From positions 17,815,306-17,832,805 of the forward strand of contig NC_135567.1 in the NCBI RefSeq assembly GCF_964340395.1: 17,500 nt of DNA, read 5' to 3'. The translations under genes were made by a program, and so were the position numbers. The stretch is from Glandiceps talaboti. Lineage: Eukaryota; Hemichordata; Enteropneusta; Spengelidae. The notes beneath the pieces are model-generated. The model had not been told where the DNA came from and made no database searches. It saw only the letters and a program-made list of their open reading frames with translations. Positions 1-9,300 of the stretch are shown here, one piece after another. Position 1 is the first letter of the stretch; each line of letters starts with the position of its first letter.

Positions 1-104
1 TGGTTTGGGGTGTGCACTATATGGTGTAAAATAACCCTAGGCAATATTCATCTTCATGAAATTCAAATTTAATTTTCATTAAGTTATTGAAGTAATGTAA
101 CCTG

Positions 105-117
105 AGGTCAGAGGTCA
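105..117 (+). promoter_or_regulatory. Perfect DR1 nuclear-receptor site
   Basis: AGGTCA-G-AGGTCA: two perfect half-sites spaced by one base, the consensus for RXR, HNF4 and COUP-TF class receptors. It lies about 10.7 kb into intron 1. Occupancy is unknown. Confidence 0.4.
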
Positions 118-372
118 CATTAAGATCATCGACATGTATTTCTTGTTACCTTTGGGAAGCTTAGCGTTTTATGCTGTCTAAAGTATACAGTATGTTCTGC
201 TGTTATGTGGAAGAAAGATTCAACACAAAGTTTGATAAAACCTGCGATTTGTTGGATATTAAGATGGTGGATGGTAGGCCGTTCAGTTGATTAATTGATT
301 CTATTTACGAAGAATGACAAAACTATTTCATTAGAGCAGTATCCATGTACTTTAAAATCCGTCAGTTATTCG

Positions 373-402
373 GTATATATATATATATATACGTGTGTGT
401 GT
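373..402. repeat. Compound (TA)n(GT)n microsatellite
   Basis: About nine TA followed, after ACG, by a short GT run. Confidence 0.9.
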
Positions 403-810
403 ACATCAGTAGGATATTGCTTATATGAGGGGTGGCAACCACTAAACAGAATAGCTATCTAGATTATCCAAACATAGGCTGGAATTGCAGGTTACAGTAA
501 TGATGACATCCTCATTAGAAATTGTAGATAAATTATCTGTATTTCTAAGCAACACAAGTTTTATCTCATGTACCACTCTGGCAACGTTGGGTAGAATTTT
601 AAAACTAAGCTGTAAAAGTAACATTTATCTTTAGTAATTGTACACTAACTGACTATAGACACTCATAAAAACTGTGATATGTTCAGACTTTGTCATCTCA
701 ACGTTCCACTGATGGCTTGACAACAGAATGTCGGCACCGAGCTCGATCTTTAGTAAATAATATTAGTGACAAGATATGGCACAGTACATCACATGCGTAT
801 TATCACATTA

Positions 811-823
811 TTGCCATGGCAAC
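811..823. promoter_or_regulatory. Palindromic RFX X-box
   Basis: TTGCCATGGCAAC contains the 12-bp palindrome TTGCCATGGCAA and matches the RFX X-box (GTTGCC-AT-GGCAAC) at all but the outermost base. A further half-site, ATGGCAACC, lies about 45 bp downstream. Confidence 0.4.
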
Positions 824-936
824 GATGTGGTTTACGCCGCATACTCACTGTCACATCATTACTTATGGCAACCAAAACTTAAACATAAATATATATAGGC
901 ACGACTGTCGTTTATGAAGAGCGTCAGTCATTGCCC

Positions 937-1554
937 CAATTTATAGAGTCGGTCTGTGCTACAATTTATGTAGAGTCGGTCTGTGCTACAATTTATGTAG
1001 AGTCGGTCTGTGCTACAATTTATATAGAGTCGGTCTGTGCTACAATTTATGTAGAGTCGGTCTGTGCTACAATTTATATAGAGTCGGTCTATGCTACAAT
1101 TTATGTAGAGTCGGTCTGTGCTACAATTTATATAGAGTCGGTCTATGCTACAATTTATGTAGAGTCGGTCTGTGCTACAATTTATGTAGAGTCGGTCTGT
1201 GCTACAATTTATGTAGAGTTGGTCTGTGCTACAATTTATGCAGAGTCGGTCTCTGCTACAATTTATGTAGAGTCGGTCAGTGCTACAATTTATGTAGAGT
1301 CGGTCTATGCTACAATTTATGTAGGGTCGGTCTGTGCTACAATTTATGTAGAGTCGGTTTGTGCTACAATTTATGTAGAGTCGGTCTGTGCTACAATTTA
1401 TGTAGAGTCGGTCTGTGCTACAATTTATATAGAGTCGGTCAGTGCTACAATTTATGTAGAGTCGGTCTGTGCTACAATTTATGTAGAGTCGGTCAGTGCT
1501 ACAATTTATATAGAGATTCAATCAGTGCTACAATTTATGTAGAGTCGGTCAGTG

Positions 1555-1556
<2 letters not shown>
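937..1556. repeat. 27-bp minisatellite, about 23 copies
   Basis: The unit reads roughly GAGTCGGTCTGTGCTACAA plus TTTATGTA. Variation is confined to a few sites (TCTGTGC, TCTATGC, TCAGTGC; ATGTAG or ATATAG). Because 27 is divisible by three and the unit has no stop in these frames, both strands stay open for about 200 codons with a 9-residue repeat. That is a by-product of the array, not evidence of a gene. Each unit contains CTACA-ATTTA-TGTAG, a small inverted repeat. Copies 5-6 and 7-8 repeat as pairs, which shows a 54-bp duplication step. The array runs directly into the (TA)n at 1558. Confidence 0.95.

Positions 1557-1557
<1 letters not shown>

Positions 1558-1620
<63 letters not shown>
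1558..1620. repeat. (TA)n microsatellite, 63 bp
   Basis: Uninterrupted TA dinucleotides between the 27-bp array and the ribozyme-bearing insert. Self-complementary with the second TA run at 1882. Confidence 0.97.
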
Positions 1621-1623
<3 letters not shown>

Positions 1624-1649
1624 TTGGTAGTACTGGAACTCTTTCTTGG

Positions 1650-1690
1650 GTGTAACTCGGAGTTTCACGCATATTGCGATCATCAGACAC
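1650..1690 (-). ncRNA. Hammerhead-ribozyme-like motif
   Basis: Minus-strand reading, from 1690 down: GTGT, then the catalytic box CTGATGA (1686-1680), a stem II with CGC/GCG arms around AATAT, then GAA (1666-1664), stem III ACT-CCG-AGT, then T at 1654 and ACAC (1653-1650). GTGT pairs with ACAC to form stem I. All invariant core bases of the hammerhead fold (CUGANGA and GAA, with A15.1-U16.1) are present, and the predicted cleavage is between 1654 and 1653. A further CTC/GAG pairing can extend stem I past an internal loop (to about 1697 and 1640). Weak points: the base pair normally closing stem II (10.1-11.1) is U-U, and the site is GUU rather than GUC. A very short stem III is typical of retroelement-borne type I hammerheads, which often act as dimers. 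Activity is untested. Confidence 0.6.
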
Positions 1691-1731
1691 TCTGAGGCCT
1701 ACTCTCTGGGTGTGCTGTATATATAGAGTGT

Positions 1732-1760
1732 AGACAATAGAAATACCATCACTATTGTCT
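1732..1760. repeat. Perfect 9-bp hairpin within the TA-flanked insert
   Basis: AGACAATAG at 1732-1740 and its exact reverse complement CTATTGTCT at 1752-1760, with an 11-nt loop. It may be a structural part of the same ribozyme-bearing element. Confidence 0.6.
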
Positions 1761-1878
1761 GTGTCGGTGGGTAGGTGTTGTATGTGTGGAGGTGTTGGTT
1801 GTTATTGTGTGGGTTATTGGGTGCGGACAAGTAAGTGTTGGCGGGTTGTTCCATGTTGGGCTTTGATGTTCCGTTAGA

Positions 1879-1881
<3 letters not shown>

Positions 1882-1925
<44 letters not shown>
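1882..1925. repeat. (TA)n microsatellite, 44 bp
   Basis: Uninterrupted TA run that bounds the other side of the 261-bp insert. The two runs may be a target microsatellite split by insertion. Confidence 0.97.
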
Positions 1926-2602
<677 letters not shown>

Positions 2603-2676
2603 TTTTTCTGTGTTTTATTGTCAGAAGAGTTACAAAAGTATTTACATTATAAGGAACAAAATGCTGGAGAATTGAA

Positions 2677-2738
2677 TAACGATGGCTGCTGATTGGCTAG
2701 GTCACTTTAACGATGGATGCTGATTGGCTAGGTCACTT
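2677..2738. repeat. 31-bp tandem duplication, each copy with an inverted CCAAT box
   Basis: Two copies (2677-2707, 2708-2738) differ at one base (GGCTGCTG or GGATGCTG). Each contains TGATTGGCTAG, whose reverse strand AGCCAATCA is a near-ideal NF-Y site. The two boxes are 31 bp apart, about three helical turns. Confidence 0.85.
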
Positions 2739-2887
2739 TGTCTATGGCTGATACAAATAATTTACATATTTTATATAACATTAACATTTCTCTAACTATT
2801 AGACATTTCATAGATGTTGTGTTCATACATATTAATTTGTTTTATGTGTAATGAAGTGAATACAAATCCGAAAAATCACCGTTTATA

Positions 2888-3287
2888 TGTATGACATTAA
2901 AATACAGTATCTGTGCATGACATTACAACAGTCCCAGCACAGTATCTGTGCATGACATTACAACAGTCCCAGCAGTGTTTGTGCGTGACAATACAACAGT
3001 CCCAACACAGTATCTGTGCATGACATTACAAGTCTCAGCACAGTATCTGCGCATGACAATACTGTATAGTCCTAGCAGTTTTTGTGCATGACATTACAAT
3101 GCAGTGCTAGTACAGAATATGTGCATGACATTACAAGTCCTAGCAGTGTTTGTGCATGACATTATAACAGTCCTAGCAGTGTCTGTGCATGACATTACAA
3201 TGCTGTCCTAGTACAGAATATGTGCATGACATTACAACAGTCCTAGCACAGTATCTGTGCATGACATTACTGTATAGTCCTAGCACC
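2888..3287. repeat. Minisatellite, about 30-37 bp units, 11-12 copies
   Basis: The unit centres on TGTGCATGACATTACAA followed by CAGTCC(T/C)AGCA and either CAGTATC or GTGTT. Copies are moderately diverged and vary in length. The first copy is partial. Confidence 0.92.
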
Positions 3288-3878
3288 GTGTATAAGTATA
3301 GAGTAGAACAAATACATATGTGTATGTCTTTGACAATACGGAGTTCCGATTTTATTTCTGTCACTTGGTTGCTTCGCTATGCACATAGTTACAGTTGATA
3401 AGAAGTCCTAGAAAAACAGACAAAAACAGCATCGGACTGTGATAATGTATAGATAAACGGAGATAAGAGTTAAAGACATCTGGAATGCCACGAATCTACC
3501 TAAATTGGCTTTAATGACGTGTAAGCATTACTTCATTGCCTGCTTTAGAATCATGCTGTATTTGTACAGTAGGAGACACCATTGATGTCATTTCTGTTGG
3601 ACAATTATGACCGTTGATATGATTTGACAATAACTTGATAGTTCATAATGTCATAGTTATTATGATGACACAAGAGGCTGTTGGAGTTATCAGTGCTATC
3701 TGTAACATCAATATTCACAGCTACAGTCGTCCTCCTACGACACCGTCTAAGCTTGTTTCAACAAACTCCACTTTGTATAGGCCGGCAATATGTCACGTTA
3801 GATTTTGTACCATCACTTGACAACATTGTAACTACATAGTTGATACGTATGATTTAGTACATAGAAGTGGTATGAATC
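3288..3878. other. Stretch without recognisable features
   Basis: Only short open frames (up to about 60 codons) without family motifs. No repeats are visible. Confidence 0.6.
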
Positions 3879-4124
3879 ACACACACACACACACACACAG
3901 ACAGACATATATATAGACACAGATAGACAGACACTCAAACATTCACTTACACACACATATACATACATACATACATACATACATACATACATTCACGCAT
4001 GCACGCACACATACACATACATATATACATACATACATACATACATACATACATACATACATACATAATGTACATACATACATTCACGCATACATACACA
4101 TACATATATACATACATACATAAT
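3879..4124. repeat. (AC)n and (ACAT)n compound microsatellite
   Basis: A pure AC run (3879-3899), a short mixed stretch, then CATA tetranucleotides (about 3950-4124). The latter are interrupted twice by a related CATTCACGCAT segment (near 3990 and 4080), suggesting a segmental duplication inside the array. Complementary to the TATG array at 5958. Confidence 0.95.
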
Positions 4125-4272
4125 ACATGCACGATGAAATTTCAAAGGCTTATATACAAAGTTTGACATGTATATGCAAAGTGTGATATTTAAATATATC
4201 TAAAGTAGAATGTTTTTTTTAAAATAAAAATCTACAGATATGATCACAAATAAGTTGCTACATATAACACTG

Positions 4273-4287
4273 TGCTACACTGTAGCA
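4273..4287. repeat. 15-bp palindrome
   Basis: TGCTACA-C-TGTAGCA, perfect 7-bp arms around one base. Confidence 0.7.
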
Positions 4288-4467
4288 ATTTATAATACTG
4301 TGTTTACACATCAAACGTAAAGTGTTCCCGAGTTATCACAGGGGTGTCACAATCGACCGGATATAGGAACCATTAAATATTTTTTCACAAAACTATTTTC
4401 TCGCACCATAAACTAGAAATAACGTGCTGTCGATAACTCCGTACAAAAGGGAAAGGATGCGTATATG

Positions 4468-4492
4468 ATTGGCGAAAACACTTTCTGATTGG
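4468..4492 (-). promoter_or_regulatory. Pair of inverted CCAAT boxes 20 bp apart
   Basis: TGATTGGCG (ATTGG at 4468-4472) and TGATTGGAC (4488-4492), same orientation, with a two-turn spacing. The rest of 4125-4913 shows no gene or array. Confidence 0.3.
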
Positions 4493-4913
4493 ACAATTTC
4501 TAAGTAGTCTAATTGATCAACATTCGGACGTGTTTTATGGTTTTTTAATGGAAATACGTAGATCTGTGCCTGCACGGTTTGTGCCTGGTACCGTCAAATA
4601 GCAATATACTTAGAAATACCTTCACGTTAAGTATTTCACACCACTAGCGTGCAAGGAACCGACCTTGGATGGGTAGTCAAGTACCTCAAAAGAACTGCCG
4701 ATATGCACCAAACAGAATAAAGTGTACAGCGATTATATGTCCACAGTTTGCATGTACCAATGTAATTGAATCGTTAAACATGCACATTAGATGTATCACA
4801 CAAAGCTACGTAACCACCGTGTTCAACTTTTTCAATGTAGGATAAAATCTAACCAGAATTGTAATTCAACCTGTAGTCTGTGATTGATGCATAATAAATA
4901 GAAGTGTATAACC

Positions 4914-5556
4914 GGGGTAGACTAAAGGTCGTTGGATAGACAGGGGTAGACTAGATGTCAATGGATAGACAGGGGTAGACTAGATGTCATTGGATAGACA
5001 GGGGTAGACTAGATGTCATTGAATAAACTGGGGTAAACTAGATGTCATTGGATAGACAAGGTAGACTATATGTCAATGGATAGACAAGGTAGACTATATG
5101 TCAATGGATAGACAAGGTAGACTATATGTCAATGGATAGACAAGGTAGACTATATGTCAATGGATAGACAGTGTAGACTATATGTCAATGGATAGACAAG
5201 GTAGACTAGATGTCATTGGATAGACAGGGGTAGACTATATGTCAATGGATAGCCAGGGGTAGACTAGATGTCAATGGACAGACATGGGTAGACGAGATGT
5301 CAATGGATAGATAGGGGTAGACGAGATGTCAATGGATAGATAGGGGTAGACGAGATGTCAATGGATAGATAGGGGTAGACGAGATGTCAATGGATAGATA
5401 GGGGTAGACGAGATGTCAATGGATAGACTAGATGTCAATGGATAGACAGGGATAGACTAGATGTCATTGGATAGACAGAAGTAGACACGATGTCAATAGA
5501 TAGACTAGACATCATCGAATATACAGGGGTACGCTAGATGGTATTAGATTGGTAAA
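4914..5556. repeat. Minisatellite, 28-29-bp units, about 22 copies
   Basis: The unit reads approximately GGGGTAGACTAGATGTCA plus ATGGATAGACA. Three homogenised blocks are visible: GACTAGATGTCATTGG copies at the left, 28-bp CAAGGTAGACTATATG copies near 5055-5190, and 29-bp GGTAGACGAGATG copies near 5285-5410. Variants therefore spread locally by duplication. The edges are degenerate. Confidence 0.95.
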
Positions 5557-5957
5557 AGTACGCACCGATGCCAACAACTCACTACTCTGTATTCTGGAGC
5601 AGGTGGTAGTTACCACGGAGTACAATGCTTACTATGTAGTCAGTCTTGTTAGTTGTTTGTTTTGCTTTCCTCTTCTTTACTATTCTTATTGAATCGGCTG
5701 TATTCAATAGCGGTCGATACCCAGGGATCTTTTCACCTTTAATTGGGCTTTGGTTAAAATAATAACATCTCTTGTATTTGGATTTTGTTTGCAAACATAT
5801 CACACTAGATAGGTGTGTTGTAGGTACACGGCCATTTTATGATCACTCCTTTCAATCAAATGATTGAAAAGTAAAGATTGAAGCGACAAATGGAGTACTC
5901 TGTGAATTATCGATTTGACGAATGTGTCACTTTGTACACTTGTAACATGTGTTAATT
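5557..5957. other. Stretch without recognisable features
   Basis: A 73-codon minus-strand frame exists but has no domain or motif. I see nothing else here. Confidence 0.6.
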
Positions 5958-6204
5958 TTGTATGTATGTATGTATGTATGTATGTATGTATGTATGTATG
6001 TATGTTTGTGTGTCTGTATGTATGTATGTATGTATGTATGTATGTATGTATGTATGTATGTGTATGTCTGTCTGTCTGTATGTATGTATGTATGTATGTA
6101 TGTATGTATGTATAGTGTATGTATGTATGTATGTATGTATGTATGTGTGTGTGTATGTATGTATGTATGTATGCATGTATGTATGTATGTATGTATCTAT
6201 GTAC
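5958..6204. repeat. (TATG)n microsatellite, about 247 bp
   Basis: TATG tetranucleotides with TGTG and TCTG interruptions. Open in several frames on both strands only because of the repeat. Confidence 0.97.
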
Positions 6205-6316
6205 ATATTCATGTCTCCATTTGTAAATGGAAATTGTAAATTTATCATAAGATTGTAGAACACGGTATGAACGATAAACTATTAGAAGCCGACTGAATAT
6301 GTAGATAACAATAAAT

Positions 6317-6348
6317 GTGACGTCACAGCATAAGTAGGCCTGACGTCA
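6317..6348. promoter_or_regulatory. Two perfect CRE palindromes, 23 bp apart
   Basis: TGACGTCA at 6318-6325 (within GTGACGTCAC) and again at 6341-6348. Full-length CREs are the consensus of CREB/ATF bZIP factors. Two in 31 bp is far above chance for an AT-rich sequence. Confidence 0.5.
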
Positions 6349-6505
6349 TATATGTGATATATATATTATATTATCATAGCATTATACGATGTAGTTTGTG
6401 ATGAGTCACTTCTACAAATCAAATTGACGATTATTCTGCTTTATTGAATTCATGTTCAATTAGTTGGACTCACTCTTCTCTATCTCTTCCTCGATGTGTA
6501 TCTCT

Positions 6506-6507
<2 letters not shown>

Positions 6508-6577
<70 letters not shown>
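6508..6577. repeat. (CT)n microsatellite, 70 bp
   Basis: Nearly pure CT dinucleotides, complementary to the GA run at 2490. Confidence 0.97.
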
Positions 6578-6579
<2 letters not shown>

Positions 6580-7220
6580 ACTTTCAGCTTTTTTCTTTTC
6601 TCCCAACTCCTTTGTCACGCATTGTATATTTTTCTCCGTGCCAAATTGCCATTCTACAACTTATAGTATCAACCTGCAGCGTTGTCCGCTGACATACTCT
6701 GTTATTTAAGTAAGTCCTTTGTCGTGTTGGTTCCCACGATTTCAAAATGCCTTTTTGTTCCGTGATAAACAAATCAAGTAAAAAAGCGAGTTATTCACTG
6801 ACTTATGGTTGTGTGTTACACATCGATTTGACGGGGCTGTGAAGTCTTTCAGCTCACGGCAGCCATGTTGTTTTTAGCAGCTTTGTCGGTCTACTGTTAT
6901 TTGTAAGGATGGCCTGTCGAGGGATAAATGCAAAGTAAACACACACGGTCGCACTGCTTTGCACGAATTTGCAAGTAAGAAAAGACAAATATTTCAACAG
7001 TCTACATGGCGAAAACAAAGTTAGCTCTACTGCTGTACAAATCTAGGCGTATCAAGATACTGTAAGACACATTACCGACTTTCAAGGTTTCGTTCCGGAT
7101 AAATGACTTGCTTATCGCATCTCCTCTGCCGTAGTAAACTGACTGTGTGACAAGTTGTAGCTCTATTGTGATGAAATTTCTTTACCAATGTCACTGTAGC
7201 CTTGCTTCCCTTCAACACGT
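6578..7220. other. Intronic stretch without a gene
   Basis: Unique sequence with no coding family motif, RNA gene or array seen. Confidence 0.6.
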
Positions 7221-7478
7221 TTAGCTAGTGTTAAATTAGCCAGGAACCACTTAGCTGGTGTTAAGTTTAGCCTGAGACCATTAGCTAGTGTTAAGATAGC
7301 ATGTTACCATTTAGCTTATGTCAAGTTTGCCTATTATCAATTAGAAAGTGTCAAGTTAGCCTCTGACCACTTAGCTAGTGTTAAGTTAGCCAGAGACCAT
7401 TAGCTGGTGCTACGTTAGCCTGGGACCAATAGCTGGGTTAGCTTGGGACCACTTAGCTAGTGCTAGATTAGCCTCAGG
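7221..7478. repeat. Minisatellite, about 29-31-bp units, nine copies
   Basis: The unit reads TTAGCTAGTGTTAAGTTAGC followed by CTGGGACCAC. Copies are quite diverged and one is shortened (near 7430). This is the most degenerate array of the window, hence probably the oldest. Confidence 0.9.
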
Positions 7479-8949
7479 TGTTACTATTTATTCAGTGTCA
7501 AGTTTATTTATCACTAGAGTAAAAGTGTATACTTGTTTTTGACCGTGAACGCATGTAGATTTTGTAACTTGACTGATTGAGATATGATCTTGACTTAGAG
7601 TAGGTACGACAGCTCCAAAGAATAGGCTATTTCAGACTGCAAACAAGAACTTGAGAATACAGCGCCCTCACTCAAATTGGGGGTATCATCACCTCATAGT
7701 ACCGTTTCTGAGGAGCTCTGTTCCTTGGTATTCTGTAGAAGTGTAAATCAGGGATGTTTTTCATATTGTTCAGACATCGAGGAAAGCAGCAGCGCTCTAT
7801 GATTAACTGAGTAACCTATACTATTTATACCCCCAAGGTACACACAGACAGGAAGTAGAGCGCCATCATGGCAAATTTTAGAAAGGCGTTATTAATATTA
7901 TCTATAGACTGGTATTCGTCACACACGGCTTCTAATCCTAGCATCTTTAGACCTTATAACACAGCAAGACATCTACATTGTCTACGTCACAAATACATGT
8001 CTAGCGGATACTGATAAAAATCTGAATGACATTTCCTTATCGTTCCGATCAACTATACACGTGATGTACAAAATGGGTTAGTTTAGTCAAGAATTACTCG
8101 TTGTCGCCAACTCATCCCGCGTTGCTACTACCAAAATACAAAAGGAAATAGAATTAGATGTACTGAAAGAAGGTGTTCGGCTGCACGCAGGACAGACAAC
8201 GTACAGGCCATCAATGAATTCACCGTAAATGAAATTAGGCCTGCCAAATCAGTTAAAAACGAGTGGCATTATTGTAGGTTGTAACTGGATAATTATGTGT
8301 CCATAAATAGATACGGCATTACAACGTAGGTGAATTCTAGGATCAATTGATGCACAGAATGTCGATAAAGGTAAAGACAAGAAACCAAGGACAAATATAA
8401 ACAGAACCAAAGAGGTCAAATTATCGACAGACATATTTGACATCGTCATAATAATTTCGAGGTAACGCCAGACACGGTTTTGGGAATAGATTGAATAGTG
8501 TCCGATGTGTGTTAAAAAATTACCATGTAAGTTAATTAGCAATCATTAAGATGTAGACGTTCTAAGAAAAGAAATGATTGCGTTCTAACTCAAACTAAAC
8601 ACGTCCCACTCATCTGAAAACCTAATTTATTAAAACAGGAAATGCCAATAAAAGACAGCCAAGATAAATTTCAACCTCCAACTAATGTCTATAACCACAT
8701 TTGACACTTAGGGGAGTCTTCCAGCCAACATATTTAATATTCACACTACTGGCGGCGACGACTCTAATTGACAGAGTTAACGGTAGGCAACGACAGCTAT
8801 TAGAAGCTGTGATAAACATTAGATAGGAACTGAGTATTGCAAACAGCTATCATTACAGTATCTCTACATAGGATCCACAATTCGTCAAATCAAGGGAGAG
8901 ATCTTCGTATCTGTGTACAAAAAGACATCGCTAAAAACCACATCCATGA
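7479..8949. other. Longest repeat-poor segment of the intron, no gene seen
   Basis: About 1.5 kb of unique sequence. A 97-codon minus-strand frame at 8249-8542 has one hydrophobic stretch but no recognised family, and I do not call it. GCGCC-containing motifs occur near 7661 and 7860. Confidence 0.5.
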
Positions 8950-9300
8950 TAAATATACCCGTGCTCAATATTCGCTCTGAAAGACCCGCGTCCCTGAGAA
9001 ATACACAGTGTTCTGTATTCGCTAAGAAGGAAACATGTCAGATTGTCTCTGAGATATACCTGTGCTCAGTATTCGCTCAGAAAGTCAGGCGTCCCTGTGA
9101 AATACACAGTGTTCTGTATTCGCTACGAAGGAAACGTGTCTCTGAGAAATAGTGTTCTGTATTCGCTAAGAAGGAAACGTGTCTCTGAGAAATAGTGTTC
9201 TGTATTCGCTCAGAAGGAAACATGTCCCTGAGATATACCTGTGCTCAGTATTTGCTCAGAAAGCACCGTGTCCCTGAGAAGTATATCTGTGTTGAGTAAG
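8950..9300. repeat. Minisatellite of about seven copies with two alternating unit types
   Basis: Type A reads GTGCTCAGTATTCGCTCAGA and continues to CCCTGAGA. Type B reads GTGTTCTGTATTCGCTAAGA and continues GGAAACGTGTCTCTGAGAAA. The order along the plus strand is approximately A, B, A, B, B, B, A, with units of about 40-60 bp. Confidence 0.88.

Larger units (their letters stand above)
1621..1881 (-). mobile_element. TA-flanked 261-bp insert carrying the hammerhead motif; possible Penelope-like or retrozyme fragment
   Basis: A unique block sits exactly between two (TA)n runs (1558-1620 and 1882-1925). It contains the hammerhead-like motif near its 3' end on the minus strand and a perfect 9-bp inverted repeat with an 11-nt loop (1732-1740 / 1752-1760). 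The rest is A/C-rich on the minus strand with no reading frame of note. Hammerheads occur in the terminal repeats of Penelope-like elements and in small non-autonomous retrozymes. Those families explain the motif, but no reverse transcriptase or GIY-YIG sequence is visible, so the class is inferred. Confidence 0.4.

Noticed and set aside
928-1542. Long open frames on both strands with 9-residue repeats
   Set aside because: They are readings of the 27-bp minisatellite, which has no stops in these frames; no flanking coding sequence, splice logic or family match.
5915-6263. Met-Tyr-Val-Cys and Thr-Tyr-Ile-His frames
   Set aside because: Translation of (TATG)n on either strand.
7221-7478. CRISPR-like regular repeats
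   Set aside because: No unique spacers between conserved repeats; it is an ordinary diverged minisatellite in an animal genome, as are the other arrays.
8249-8542. 97-codon minus-strand frame with a hydrophobic segment
   Set aside because: Single hydrophobic stretch, no family resemblance, no splice sites that extend it convincingly.
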